Assembly: GCF_000348985.1 (NCBI RefSeq)
Contig: NC_035926.1
Coordinates: 186,001 to 250,000, forward strand
Length of the DNA: 64,000 bases
Source of the DNA: Huiozyma naganishii CBS 8797
Lineage: Eukaryota > Ascomycota > Saccharomycetes > Saccharomycetales > Saccharomycetaceae
Direction: 5' to 3'
Shown here: piece by piece, positions 7,881 through 20,000 of the stretch
Position numbering within the stretch: position 1 is the first letter of the stretch
Layout: the number at the start of each line of letters is the position of its first letter
The notes under the pieces: model-generated
Databases searched by the model: none
What the model saw: the letters and a program-made list of their open reading frames with translations, nothing else
What the model was told of the DNA's origin: nothing
Made by a program: the position numbers and the translations under genes

Positions 7881-9899
7881 ATGAGTTCAACTGCACATTC
7901 CTCCCAACGACTAAAAGAAGAAAGACTATTAATGCAAGACGAGCTACCGTCGTATGAACCGGGGACAGGTAATCGTTCTGATGAGGAAGACTCGTCGTCA
8001 GAGGAGTCTGCGGCCTCCTCATTATACGTATCGAGGGAAACAACAGTAGATGAATACGAAGACAGTGATTCAGAGCTTGAAAATAATGCGTCCGAGGTAC
8101 CCGCTGATGCCATGTTGATGTTCAAGCCAGTCCGCAACTACAATGTTTTTATGGATGGCTTAAAGGATGGTGATGTTTTTATTGGTTTGAAGGATAAGCA
8201 AACTTTATACATATCCGGAGTCTTCGATTTACAAGTTGTGAAAGGTGGAATTGTTTACAACAATGTACATTATAATGCATCCAAACAACAAATAAAAGTC
8301 TGGCATCCGCTTTGTAACTCAATTCCTGCTTTTCAAAGTTCTGTGTATGCTGGGTGGACAGAAAATCTGCACTCAGCAAAACACTCTTGGATGGGCGAGT
8401 TTACATGCGTTTTAAAAATCTCTAGTGGGGCAGCAAAAGGTATTATGGATTGTCAAAAACTGTATCCAGAATTGAAATATCTTTGGAAGATTAAGAGCTC
8501 TGATAAGCAGATTGCTAATGACTGTTCTTCTTTCAGCATTCTTTCAGAAATCGATACATCTTTTCAACCTTTGAAGATTTCCATGAAATGGAGAGATAGC
8601 ATAGAAAAACTACAAATGTTTCATAAGAACTGCCAACATGATATGCGAGTCATGGTTATTGGGGCGAAAAATTCAGGCAAATCTACTTTTTTAAGGCTGC
8701 TTGTCGAGAAGTTCTTGTCTAATAGCTCTCGGAAACATATTGCTTCTGAAGATTCATTACTGTACCTGGATCTCGATCCAGGTCAACCGGAATTGTCACA
8801 TCCTGATTGCATGTCTTTAGCTCAGATAAATCAGTTTTCCAAGAGCTCATTGGGCAATAATTTTGGACAATCTAACTTACAGTTCTTAAAACAATGCTAT
8901 TTAGGATTAACCTCTCCGCAAGACGATCCAAAGTTATATTTAGAGCTAATTGATTCCTTGATTCAGTCTTTTGAGGATCAAAATTTCGTAGGTACATCAC
9001 TACTGAATCTGCCGGGATGGGTCAAAGGCTTTGGTATCAATATTATAAATCATGTCATTGCAAGGTATAAACCTACGAATATTATAATAATGGAGATAAA
9101 CGAGAGGTACAATTTTTCTGAAGAATTAGTTATTCCAGAAACTTTTTCTTCGTCTCTGCAAGACCAATATGCACCCTCAATAATGAAATTAACACCATAC
9201 CATCCCCAGCATTTGCACATAAATCCAAGCAGGCTTTCAAACTTTGATGTATTTAACCAACAAAAATTTCAGGCATCTCAGTTACGTACGCTCAAAACTC
9301 TGTTATTGTTTCATTCGACGGACAAATCAGAGCAAGAGTTAAATTATGATTTTAGGCCGCTTTTGCTGCAGGCTCCCATGCAGGTATCAATAGGTGTTAA
9401 GGAGGGAATATCTGCAATACAGTTTCTGAGTGAGTTTCAAAATATGGATAAAGCAGATATAAGGGGTGCGTTAGAAGGAACCATTGTTGCATTGCATCGC
9501 TACGACATTCTTGCTGAGGATGACAGTTTTGGTGATAACATAAAAAAGTCAGGTATCTATCCGCTGGTTGGTAAAGGGAATGTACAGAAGTTAAAGTATG
9601 TTACATTGGTACTGATTCATTCTATTGATGAGGCGAATAAGGTTATGAATGTATATTTACCCCTGTGTGACGAGAAAAAGATTCAAAATTGTCATGGTTC
9701 AAATACCAGATGGATTCTCATGAGAAGTAAGACAGAAACACCGTTGCACGAGCTATACCCCCCTCGTGCTCTACTCGAAAAGTATGGAGATCTGAAAAAA
9801 CAAAATTTCCCTTATATATCAACCGAAAGGAGGAAAAAACAGGAGCACGTCTGGAAAGTCCGGAAAAATGTTCAGAGAAGGGGTCATTTGATGAAATAG
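7881..9899 (+). CDS. GRC3: Grc3 polynucleotide 5'-kinase (rRNA ITS2 processing)
   Basis: A 672-residue Clp1/Grc3-family kinase (S. cerevisiae 632). I chose the ATG at 7881; the open frame extends upstream only through a GTG at 7860. The acidic N-terminus (about 20-70) is followed by a P-loop GAKNSGKST (about 261-269), then YLDLDPGQPE (about 293-302) as the Walker B-like/substrate region, and a lid segment NLPGWVKGFG. Grc3 works with the endonuclease Las1: it phosphorylates the 5' end made by Las1 cleavage at C2 in ITS2 so that Rat1 can trim the 26S precursor. It acts in the nucleolus and is essential in S. cerevisiae. It converges on RIX7, another 60S assembly factor. Confidence 0.93.
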   Translation: MSSTAHSSQRLKEERLLMQDELPSYEPGTGNRSDEEDSSSEESAASSLYVSRETTVDEYEDSDSELENNASEVPADAMLMFKPVRNYNVFMDGLKDGDVFIGLKDKQTLYISGVFDLQVVKGGIVYNNVHYNASKQQIKVWHPLCNSIPAFQSSVYAGWTENLHSAKHSWMGEFTCVLKISSGAAKGIMDCQKLYPELKYLWKIKSSDKQIANDCSSFSILSEIDTSFQPLKISMKWRDSIEKLQMFHKNCQHDMRVMVIGAKNSGKSTFLRLLVEKFLSNSSRKHIASEDSLLYLDLDPGQPELSHPDCMSLAQINQFSKSSLGNNFGQSNLQFLKQCYLGLTSPQDDPKLYLELIDSLIQSFEDQNFVGTSLLNLPGWVKGFGINIINHVIARYKPTNIIIMEINERYNFSEELVIPETFSSSLQDQYAPSIMKLTPYHPQHLHINPSRLSNFDVFNQQKFQASQLRTLKTLLLFHSTDKSEQELNYDFRPLLLQAPMQVSIGVKEGISAIQFLSEFQNMDKADIRGALEGTIVALHRYDILAEDDSFGDNIKKSGIYPLVGKGNVQKLKYVTLVLIHSIDEANKVMNVYLPLCDEKKIQNCHGSNTRWILMRSKTETPLHELYPPRALLEKYGDLKKQNFPYISTERRKKQEHVWKVRKNVQRRGHLMK

Positions 9900-9929
9900 A
9901 CAATGATTTAAAATCAATGAATTTGGTCA

Positions 9930-9938
9930 TATTATACA
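9930..9938 (-). promoter_or_regulatory. Puf4-type element in the RIX7 3' UTR (UGUAUAAUA)
   Basis: On the minus strand the bases read TGTATAATA, an exact match to the Puf4/Mpt5 consensus UGUANANUA, beginning about 33 bases after the RIX7 stop codon. Puf4 in S. cerevisiae preferentially binds nucleolar and ribosome-biogenesis mRNAs, which suits RIX7. Binding is inferred. Confidence 0.5.
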
Positions 9939-9971
9939 ACTTTTCTTATAGATATTTAATTAGGTGACCAG

Positions 9972-12329
9972 TCACTCATCGCTCTTTAATTCGACTTGGT
10001 CATTCCATCCCAGTTTCTTATTCAACTTGTCATATTTTATTCTATCTTTATCACTCACAGATGGTTTAATTTTCTGTAAAGCTCTTTGGAAGTCTTTCAT
10101 AGTGACTATAATATGTTCATCAGATACGCCAACGCTCAAATCTTCGAACTCTTTATCTAAATTATTGTCAACAACAGACTGGAGTTCGTCGGTTTTGAAA
10201 AAGCTTCTTTTTAACGCGGAAACAGAACTTTCTCTAACGAGCGCCGCCAAATCAGCACCAGAAAAGTTCTGACAGCGAAAGTCATTGATTATCTCTGCGA
10301 AATCGATGTCATGAGCCACAGGAGTACCATTTGACCTTAAAAGGGTCTGCAAAATATCCAGTTTTTCCTCTTTTGTTGGGAGCTCAATGAAGATGGTTTT
10401 GTCTAATCTGCCAGGTCTCAGCATTGCAGGGTCAATCATGTCTGGTCTGTTAGTTGCCCCAATTACAAAAATACCGCGACGATCATTTAATCCGTCCAGT
10501 TCTGTCAATAATGTGTTGACCACCCTGGAGGAAGACTCGGATAAGGAAGTGTCTCTTCTTGGTACGAGCGCATCCAATTCATCGAAAAAGATGACACATG
10601 GGATTGAGGCCCTTGCTCTCGTAAATACCTGCCTGATTGCTCTCTCAGACTCACCAACATATTTGTTCAGCAATTCTGGTCCCTTTATCGAAATAAAGTT
10701 AGCCCTAGACTCGTTGGCAACGGCCTTGGCCAATAAAGTCTTACCACAACCTGGTGGCCCCCATAGAAGTACACCAGCAGGTGCATTTATACCCACTTTT
10801 TCATAGAGTTCAGGTCTCTTGATTGGCTGGACAATAGCCATATTCAATTCCAACCTGACGTTTGAAAGAGCTCCTATATTGTTCCATGTGACATCTGGAA
10901 CTGTAGCAAAGCCCTCTCGTTTCGCAGTGGGCTGTATTGTTGGAAGGGCTTTAAGAAAATCCTCGTATTTTATTGAGAGCGTTTGTAGCTCAGTATCATT
11001 CAAGGGCTCTGGGTAATTTTGAATAAATCTCTGGATAACGGAGAGAGGTAGTGGATTTATCATGTTAGCTGTATTCTTCAATTCTGTGTCTCGATCTACC
11101 TCCATCGTGTCGCTTACCACTGAGTGTTCAAATATACGTTTGATAGCGCAGGTTCCCGCCGCAGTAATCAATGCTTTCAAGTCTGCACCAACAAACCCAG
11201 GTGTTAATTTTGCCAATTGTAAGAAATCAATCTCACCATCAAGCTTCAAGGTCGAAGAAAGCTTTTTTAGAATATGTAGTCTGGAGACCTCATTCGGTAC
11301 ATTCAAGCATATTTCCCTATCAAACCTACCTGCTCTTCTCAAAGCGGCATCCAATGAATCGGGTCTGTTTGTAGCGCCGATGACAATAACTGGTTTACCG
11401 CCTGTTTTCTGTAAAGTCAGCTCATCCATCGATGTTAGCAATTGAGCTACAATACGTTTTTCCATCTCTCGCTGAGCACCGCCATCTCTTTTAGGTGTGA
11501 TGGCGTCGATTTCGTCAAAAAATATTAGACATGGTGCAATTTGTTGGGCCTCCTCGAATAAATCTCTAATCTTCTTTTCACTTTCCCCAGACATGCCGCT
11601 TACCACCGATGGTGCTGAGACGGAGATGAAAGGAACCTTTAATTCACCTGCAAGGGCATTGGCTATCGAAGTCTTACCACAGCCGGGTGGGCCATGTAAT
11701 AGAACACCGCGGGGAGGATCAATTCCCGTAGTTTCGAATATCTCAGGGTGCAAAATTGGCAAGCCAATAAGTTCCATTAGCTGTGCTACAACATCATCCA
11801 TACCGCCCAGTGATTGTAAATTGGTTTCAGGTGGAGTTCTATCCTTCTTCCGTCTCTTCGACTTGGTGCTATGGTGCTGCTGTGAAGCTCGCTTGCTCTT
11901 GCTCGGCGTCCTGTCAGATTCTGGTTCTGACTGCTTCCAAGAGCTTACAATGTCCTTATTCATGTCGTTATTTGCCCTCTCATCATTCAGGGCCGTCGCA
12001 ACCGGTGTGGCATCAGTATCAAACTCGCTGATCTCGTCTTCATCGGCGCTGACTTCTTCTGCTTCCTCTTCTATCATTTCCTTCAATACCCTATCAATAG
12101 TTTTTTCCAGTACTACTCTCTTAACTCTCTGTAAAGACAGATCTTTAGCTTGGGCAAACACAAGTATTTCCTGTACGGACATATCTCTAGCCCAAAATAC
12201 AGTGTCATCTCCTTCCAGACCTTTCCGCTTCGAGTCCAGTGTCTTTTCCTCCAGTAAACGAGAAATTAGCGCTGCAATCTTTGCATCAAACGCTGCACTC
12301 ACAGTGTGCTTTCCAGCAGGTCTCCTCAT
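9972..12329 (-). CDS. RIX7: Rix7, type II AAA-ATPase of pre-60S ribosome maturation
   Basis: A 785-residue protein (S. cerevisiae 837; human NVL). The N-terminal region carries an acidic stretch and a basic stretch with SKRRKKDRTPP, likely a nuclear localisation signal. Two AAA modules follow. D1 has Walker A GPPGCGKTS, Walker B LIFFDEIDA and arginine-finger region RRAGRFDRE. D2 has Walker A GPPGCGKTL, Walker B VIFFDELDA and LRPGRLDKT. All key ATPase residues are present in both rings. Rix7 extracts Nsa1 from pre-60S particles in the nucleolus. The upstream region shared with PRP19 has PAC- and RRPE-type motifs, typical of ribosome-biogenesis genes. Confidence 0.96.
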   Translation of the reverse strand: MRRPAGKHTVSAAFDAKIAALISRLLEEKTLDSKRKGLEGDDTVFWARDMSVQEILVFAQAKDLSLQRVKRVVLEKTIDRVLKEMIEEEAEEVSADEDEISEFDTDATPVATALNDERANNDMNKDIVSSWKQSEPESDRTPSKSKRASQQHHSTKSKRRKKDRTPPETNLQSLGGMDDVVAQLMELIGLPILHPEIFETTGIDPPRGVLLHGPPGCGKTSIANALAGELKVPFISVSAPSVVSGMSGESEKKIRDLFEEAQQIAPCLIFFDEIDAITPKRDGGAQREMEKRIVAQLLTSMDELTLQKTGGKPVIVIGATNRPDSLDAALRRAGRFDREICLNVPNEVSRLHILKKLSSTLKLDGEIDFLQLAKLTPGFVGADLKALITAAGTCAIKRIFEHSVVSDTMEVDRDTELKNTANMINPLPLSVIQRFIQNYPEPLNDTELQTLSIKYEDFLKALPTIQPTAKREGFATVPDVTWNNIGALSNVRLELNMAIVQPIKRPELYEKVGINAPAGVLLWGPPGCGKTLLAKAVANESRANFISIKGPELLNKYVGESERAIRQVFTRARASIPCVIFFDELDALVPRRDTSLSESSSRVVNTLLTELDGLNDRRGIFVIGATNRPDMIDPAMLRPGRLDKTIFIELPTKEEKLDILQTLLRSNGTPVAHDIDFAEIINDFRCQNFSGADLAALVRESSVSALKRSFFKTDELQSVVDNNLDKEFEDLSVGVSDEHIIVTMKDFQRALQKIKPSVSDKDRIKYDKLNKKLGWNDQVELKSDE

Positions 12330-12383
12330 AGCATACGCCTGACTACTCTTTGGTTGACTGCGAGCTGTTGGAGGTTAAAACCT

Positions 12384-12390
12384 GCGATGA
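12384..12390 (+). promoter_or_regulatory. PAC-like motif (GCGATGA)
   Basis: Matches the core of the PAC element (GCGATGAG), bound by Dot6/Tod6 in S. cerevisiae, 55 bp upstream of the RIX7 ATG. It is paired with an RRPE about 22 bp away, the usual arrangement in ribosome-biogenesis promoters. Confidence 0.6.
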
Positions 12391-12411
12391 CCATAAGGTG
12401 AAGATAATATT

Positions 12412-12422
12412 AAAAATTTTCA
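12412..12422 (+). promoter_or_regulatory. RRPE motif (AAAAATTTTCA)
   Basis: Matches the rRNA-processing element (AAAAATTTTCA/TGAAAAATTTT; Stb3 site). It lies between RIX7 and PRP19; the pairing with PAC suggests it serves RIX7. Confidence 0.6.
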
Positions 12423-12490
12423 AAGGTCTTTAACGATCAACGCTAATAACAAACAGCAAGCTCAACGAAAACAGCAATCGCGTTTGTAAG

Positions 12491-13945
12491 ATGCTTTGTG
12501 CTATTAGTGGGAAACCCTGTAAGCACCCGGTCGTATGTCCAGCATCACGTTGTATTTTTGAAAGAGACTTGTTGTTGCAATGGCTTGACACGCACGATGG
12601 GAAAGATCCGATCACAGGCCAAGTAGTCAGTAAGGATCAATTGATTGAGCTGAAACAGGACCCTGCATTTGCAAACCCAGTGAACTCAGCTACGCTAGCC
12701 ACAAATTATTCAATACCCAACTTACTATCCTCTCTGCAGAACGAATGGGATGCTATTATGTTGGAGAACTTTGAGTTAAGGAGGCAATTGGACGATCTAA
12801 CGAACAGGCTTTCTCTGGCTTTATACGAAAGGGATGCCGCAAAGATCGTTGCTGCAAAAGCGCTTCAACAAAAAGATACCAATTCTAGTTTACAAACTTT
12901 AAATGTGGGCACGATAAGTGATGATGTCCGCACTGAATTTATCGCGCGTTCTAAGGAGTATATCAACCTGACGAAGCAGCAGACCAAGGCTGATAAATGG
13001 AATTGGAACGCAGGGAAGGACATAACACAATGTACAGTTCAAGATTCTTGGGATACGGTATGTCCTCCGTCACTGGAATCTGCAAGAGGAATTCTTGATG
13101 GTAGCGAGTGTATCACTGTAGTTGCTGCTGAGGGCAATGCCATTGTAATATCCAACCAGGGGGTTCAAAATATGTCTGTCCCCCCCAATTTGAATTACGC
13201 TAAAGCTACAATGATGAATACGGTTCTTTACGCTACTACTGAAGGTGAGATTGGCCGTTTGTCTATAGATACCAATGACGCTGTGAGGTGCAGTATTGAA
13301 AGTACAGACGTTTTATCAATGTTCTCGCACGAGTTCATTCTCCCTGACCATTTTATCACTGTCCTTAGAAATGGATCTATCTATCTGACAGGCAGCCGAA
13401 CGACGACCAGATTATGCCCTGAACTTCCCAAGGCAGAATACCTAGGCGCAGACTTACACAAAGACGGTCTGCTACTAGCGCTGTTTACAGCTGACGAGGT
13501 CATTGTTCTGGACATCACCGACACTGGGGCTAGCGTATCGGCCAGTTTCAAAGTGGGGCAAGACATAAAAAATGCCGGGCCTGTGCAGGGGGTATATTTC
13601 CCTACCAATGGGTACTGGCTCATGGTTCATTCGGGCTCAGAGGTTGTCACTTTTGATCTAAGGAAACCACAGTCCACATACGCAGTCAAATCCCTAGCGT
13701 TACCTCACGATTCCGCGCTATGGACGGTGCACCATAGCGGCAAGTATCTGTTCGTGCTCAATGGAGAGGAGGGTGTGACCGCATATCAGTACAAGAAAGC
13801 ATTGAAAGATTGGGAAACACTGTTTCAGTGTCTGCTACCCTCGCACGTGGAGAATGTTGAACATTTCGGGTGCATGAGAGAGAGCGCAGAAATCAGCCTG
13901 GTGCTACAATCTCGGCAAAAGGCCTCCTATATAAAGTTAAAATAA
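12491..13945 (+). CDS. PRP19: Prp19, U-box E3 ubiquitin ligase of the spliceosomal NineTeen complex
   Basis: A 484-residue protein (S. cerevisiae 503). The N-terminal U-box (about 1-70: MLCAISGKPCKHPVVCP, FERDLLLQWL, DPITGQ) is followed by a coiled-coil tetramerisation segment (about 75-140, with NEWDAIMLENFELRRQLDDL) and a C-terminal seven-bladed WD40 domain. Prp19 scaffolds the NTC and ubiquitinates Prp3/Prp8-type substrates to stabilise U5/U6 in the active spliceosome. The start at 12491 gives the canonical U-box N-terminus. It is followed by VPS13 on the same strand after 82 bp; the UBI4 and ENT4 genes found between them in S. cerevisiae are missing. Confidence 0.95.
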   Translation: MLCAISGKPCKHPVVCPASRCIFERDLLLQWLDTHDGKDPITGQVVSKDQLIELKQDPAFANPVNSATLATNYSIPNLLSSLQNEWDAIMLENFELRRQLDDLTNRLSLALYERDAAKIVAAKALQQKDTNSSLQTLNVGTISDDVRTEFIARSKEYINLTKQQTKADKWNWNAGKDITQCTVQDSWDTVCPPSLESARGILDGSECITVVAAEGNAIVISNQGVQNMSVPPNLNYAKATMMNTVLYATTEGEIGRLSIDTNDAVRCSIESTDVLSMFSHEFILPDHFITVLRNGSIYLTGSRTTTRLCPELPKAEYLGADLHKDGLLLALFTADEVIVLDITDTGASVSASFKVGQDIKNAGPVQGVYFPTNGYWLMVHSGSEVVTFDLRKPQSTYAVKSLALPHDSALWTVHHSGKYLFVLNGEEGVTAYQYKKALKDWETLFQCLLPSHVENVEHFGCMRESAEISLVLQSRQKASYIKLK

Positions 13946-14027
13946 TAATAAAAGATATATTTCTGACGTACTGATTAAACGACACGTCTTTGGCAAGACA
14001 CCCAAAAAAAACAGAGACGATCAAACG

Positions 14028-17000
14028 ATGCTGGAGTCACTTGCTGCCACCCTGTTGAATCGGGTGCTTGGCTCATACGTGGAGAATTTTGATCCAGCGC
14101 AACTAAATGTCGGGATCTGGTCTGGGAATGTGGAGTTGCAAGATTTGAAATTGAGGGGAGACTGTTTGGACTCACTTGAACTACCTTTAGAGGTCGAAAA
14201 CGGGGTACTGGGGTCTTTAGTACTTAGTGTACCCTGGTCTAATTTGAAGAACAAGCCTGTGAAGATTATTATTAACGACTGTTACCTGCTTGTGAAACCG
14301 AGCTTGTTCTCATATAATGAATCTGAAGAGGCTGAAAGAGAGTTAAAATTGAAATTGAAGAAGCTGATGCAATGGGAATTGAACAATCAGGCTAGACAAG
14401 CCGTTTCTGGTGCAGGTGATGATGCATTGTCAGCGCAGAACGAATCATTCATGCAGTCTCTGATTACGAAGATCGTTGATAACCTGCAAGTCATCATCAA
14501 AAATATCCATATAAGGTATGAAGATACAACGTGCGTGTTTTCGAAGACACCAGCAGCAATTGGGTTTACTTTGGCAGAGTTATCTGCAGTCTCGACGAAT
14601 GAAAATTGGGAACCGAGTTTCATAGAGATTAGACAATCGTTAACCCATAAGCTGCTTACATTGGATTCGTTGGGGGTTTACTGGGACACTGACGCGCGAG
14701 AGGTTTTCTGTGCGGAGGAGGATGATGATGTAACCCAATTCAAGGATAAGTTCAGCAACTTAAAGAACCCCGAGCAATACCTCTTAAAGCCCGTCTCGGG
14801 TACAGGGAAATTGAGTATTAATAAACTGGGCACTACTGAGACTCAGTCACATGTATCGTTACAGCTGGCGTGCAAAGAATTTGGGATTGAACTAGATGAT
14901 AAACAGTACGCAGATCTGTTAACCACAATTTCTAACACACATTTCCAGAAGCAGACTGAGAAATTCAAGACACAGAGACCTACTTTCACGCCTGGAGAAA
15001 ATCCAAGGAGCTGGTTCCAATACATCGCAAAGTGCGTATTTCATGAAGTTAAACAGAAAAACAAAATGTGGACTTGGGATCGCATCAAAACTGTCTGTTC
15101 CAGTAGGAGGGAATACGTGAGATTGTGGATTGAAAAATTAAAGCTGCCTAATTTGGAGGAAAAGTTACCAAATAAAGATGATGAAACGCGCTTACAACAG
15201 TTGCATGAATTATTGAGCTACGAGACAATCATTATTTTTAGAATGCTTGCCAAGAGAGAAAGCGCTAGAATGAAATTAAGTTCGGAAGGTACTTCAACGA
15301 AGAAAGACACCGCATCGGTAACTAAGGGATCCCAATCTAAAGCGGCATCCACTCATAAAGGCTGGTTATCTTCTTGGTGGAATTCTGGGAAGGACACACC
15401 TACCGTCCAAGATACAGAACTTGTCATGACAAAGGAACAGAGACAAGAACTTTATGATGCCATTGAGTTTAATGAGTTTGAAATGGATAAAGGTATTGTC
15501 GATTCGCAAGTTCCAAATCATTACATCACTTGGCATTTGGTTGGTGTTTTAGAAAAGGGTTATCTGGGCTTGAAAAAGGATAATCAAAAGTTGGCGCAGG
15601 TCATTTTCCAGCACTGTGAACTGGACTTTTGCAAAAGACCAAACTCCTACTTGGCATCTTTCAACTTGAATCAGTTTAATGTTGAGGATCAAACTGCCAA
15701 AAGTTTATACAAGCATATCGTGAGTCCTAAAGCAGTTGATGGTGCTACGAGTGACCGACTTTTCAATATTGAGTACGAATCAAACCCCTTGTCAAATATT
15801 GCTGACGCTAGGTTAGATTTAAAGCTGTTGGGTACCACTGTGTTTTATCACGTCTATTTCCTTGCTGAGGTAATGAAGTTCTTTCAACCGAAGCAGCAGC
15901 ATATGGACACCATAGGAGCCATCATCAGCGCTGCAGGGGCAACTGTGGATGGATGGACAACACAAACCAGAATGGGTATTGAATCTCTACTGGAAGATCA
16001 TAAAACATTGGCTTTGAATCTTGATTTACAAGCTCCATTGATTATCCTTCCTGTTGATCCCCGTATTTGGGACTCGCCGTGTATTGTTATTGATGCTGGT
16101 CATATTTCAATGATAAGTGACGTTGTGCCGAAAGAAAAGATTAACAGTATCAAGCAACTGTCGGTTCAAGAATATGATAGTATTGATGACAACGAGATTA
16201 ACAGGCTGATGTTTGATAGGTACCATATTACATCCCAGGATACGCAAATTTTAGTTGGGACAAGCGTAGAGTCCACACTGTCCAGTTTGGCTGATAATGA
16301 TACTTTTTGTGTTTTGAACAAAATGCAATTAGACATTACTTTAGATCTTTCTATTTTACCAAAGGCCCATAAGTTACCCAAGATTAAAATTTCAGGTCAC
16401 TTACCAAAACTTACATTGGCCTACAATGACTATCAGTACAAAATTATAATGGACTTTATAGCGCATTGTGTCCCAGAGTTGGATGACTTTGGTATTGTGG
16501 CCCAGCATAGTAACGTCTCTGATGATGTTATGGATCAAAAAATTGATCAAGCAAGGCTAGCAGAGACTTTGAAACTTATGGGGAATGTCTCAGAGTTAGA
16601 GCTTTTACAGAAAAAGCTGAATGTAACTTTTGAGGTTGATGAGATAAAGTTTTCGATGTTGAAGTGCATAGACACACAATCAATGGAATGTAAAAAGCTT
16701 GCTGATCTTGCAGGTACAAGGTTCAGGTTCAATTTCGTGAAAACCTTGAAAGGTATGGACCTTGATATTAGTGCACATTCTTTAGACGTCGAAGACTACA
16801 TTGAGAACAGCTCTGTTTCAGAATTCAAAAAGTTGATTTCTTCAGATGTGGAAGGACATGGGGAAGAAGATGATCTTTTTTCGTTACAATATAACAGGAC
16901 ACAGAGAATTGTAACCCATAACTCAACTTACATTGAACTGTTTGATCAGAACTTGGACATTAACATGACCAAACTTAAGTTAGTTATCACGCCAAAGTCC

Positions 17001-20000
17001 ATTTTAACCTTACTCAATTACTCTGTTTTTACCTTTACTACCCCGCAGGTGGAAGAATTGCCTGCAGATGCCTTAAAACACAATGTGGAAGGCAAAGACG
17101 ATTCTCCTCAAAAGTTAAATTTGAATATCAATATGGAAGGTTTGTTCATAATTTTGAATGATGAAGGCACAAAACTAGCGACACTAGACCTGTCAGCTGG
17201 TAAGCTCAGAATATTGCTGTTGCCAGAAAGCATGAAGGTCGATATGACGTTAGATGGGCTAGATCTCACAGATGAGGTGATCCAGAACAGAAGCCGCTGC
17301 TCTCCTGTTAGAAAGCTGATTTCCATGGATGGTGACCAATTGATAGAGCTACAATATGAAAGTTTTGATTCTGAAACCAACCAGAGAAATTATGATTCCC
17401 TGTTCAAGTGTGTAACTGGTTCAATGTTTGTCAATTTTAACGATGCGGCCATAAACAGGATATTAAAATTTGTTTACAAGTTCCAAAAAATGAAGTCGTA
17501 CTTTGACGCTGTTAGACAAGCAGCATATAGTCAAGTTCCTACAATTGAAACGGTAAAAAATATGAAATTAGATGTTCTGATAAAATCACCCATTGTTCAG
17601 TTTCCAAAAGAGAGAGACGTCAAACTAAACTTGTCGGACGTGATCAAGTTTTATTTGGGTGAACTTTTTATTCAAAACGAGTTTATCACTGATTCAAATG
17701 GTTCAAAACTGAATAGAATCAACGCAGGTTTGAGAGATGGTCAAATCTCATCAAGTTTGTATCTGGAAAACGGGTTAACTCAAGAACTGAGTTTAGCAGA
17801 AGGGATGAGCGTTGTCTTCGATATAATGCATAACACGCAGAAAACAGACCTCAACTCCGCGGAATTTGATGTGGATGGTCGTGTTGAAGAGCTGTCACTA
17901 AATGTCACTGAATTACAGCTGCAGTATCTGTATCAAATTGTCGATAAGGTATCTCGCACCTTTACGGTAGATGATGTGGAGCCTGTACAGATATCACCAC
18001 AAGACCTGGACCTAGATATTAATTCTCCCACACCTATTAAGATGCCTTCGGAAAGTATATCAAATACGCCATCCGATAAGGTTCCACCTGAGAGCGGCGC
18101 AAAAAGTTGCCATTTGAATCTCTCTTCACCTGGTATATCCCTAACATTGTATGATAATACGTCACAAGTCACTTCGATCGAGGAATCCAGTATCACAAGA
18201 GTCACCTTTCAGGATATGGCATGCGTTTACGACGTTCAGAGCGATGGTACCTCCTCAGGTGAAGCTTATATCGCAGCTTTCAAACTGGAAGATACCCGTG
18301 AGACGAAGGATAGTAAGTATACTGAACTGATCCCTAAAATGAGCAAAGAAGGAAATCAGTTTTCTGCCGTCCTTTCTAGAAAGTGGATTGAAAGTGGTCT
18401 TTTGACAAACTTGTCAGTAACAATCAACAGTCCACGTTTTATCTTGGCAATGGATCATATGATGGCACTAAAAAGATTCTTTGATATCATTTCCGCTCCG
18501 AAGACCTCTCTGGAAACGGCTGAAAACACCAAGATTAATCCTGCACCAATGGTTGAAATGAGAGAAGAGCATACCTATAGACTGTTCCAATACTCACTTA
18601 ATGTTGTTGATTCGGCTTTTTTACTACTGGCCGATCCCTCGGACATCAATACGGAGGCAGTCGTTTTTAGTGTAGGGCAATTTTTGTTTACAGAGCAAAA
18701 TATTACAACTCTTTCAGCTAACAACATAGGTATGTTTTTGTCGAAGATGAACACTACGGAGGAGCACGTCATTAGATTATTAGATGACTTCTCAACTTCT
18801 GTAACAATTGACAAAAGAAATTCTACCAAAGAAAGGTTGCTCACCGATATTCGTGTCTCGCTAGAACCAATCATTATGCGTATCTCTTTGAGAGATATAA
18901 GACTGGCAATGTTGATATTTAACCATGCTGTTTCATTGTGGAATGAGTACAACAAGAGCCTTGGACCAGGTGATGAGGATGACCAAAAACCGAAACGACC
19001 AGCCATGTTTTCCAAAGAGTTTGAAAGGAAATTGATGAAATACGCACCAACTTTGAATACCATTGAAAGTGTTGAGTCTGATCAAATTAGTGCATATGCC
19101 AATGACCCTGATATTCGGTTGAAGGGTGAAACTTTGACTGCCGATTTCGGCGGCTTTAGAATGATTTTACTCGGTGACGTTCATGAAATGCCTATTTTGG
19201 ATACAAACATCAATTCGTTCACTCTGGGGGCCAAGGACTGGTCTACAGAACTTGATGGGATGACTACAATGGAAACATCTGTAAATATTTTCAATTACTC
19301 CAGATCCAGTTGGGAGCCACTAATAGAGCCAACCAACATTTCTTTCCACTTGTCAAAGGGATGGAACGCAAACTCGACCATTGTTTTAGATGCTATAACG
19401 AGGGAAGTAACGGAAATTACCTTGTCGTCCCGATCTATTGCTGCCTTATCAAATATTCCTGGTTCGCTTAACAGTGAGCTCCGTTTAACTCCCAGAGGCT
19501 CCAAAAAGCCATATATGCTAGTCAATGATGTTGGGTTTGATCTTTTGGTTTGGATCAAAACTGAAGATGAAGAGGAGAGGAAAAACCTCACGACCTTGAA
19601 GAATGGAGAAAGTCTTCCTTGGGAGTTTGAAGATTGGATGAGCATTAGACAACGGTTAGGCACGGATAATAAGAAAAGTATTCTGAATGTTGCAGTAGCC
19701 AACGAGGCTTACAGTACTGTACTAACCATTGATGCAACTGGTGAAGGTGAAGACCTCTACGTTCTAAAACCTGCTGTAAATCATGTTCACCGAAGGGTAG
19801 TTTGCGATTTGAAATGTAGCGAGGATAACGTCAAAGTGATAACTTTTAGATCGACGCTGCTGCTCGAAAACGCCACTTGCACCAGACTCCAAATCAAGGT
19901 AGACTCTCCAGAGTGTACATCCCCAACATTTCTGACAATTGAGCCGTCTTCGAGCCATTCGATCCCCGTGGAATATGCGTACAGCTGCAAATTATTCTTC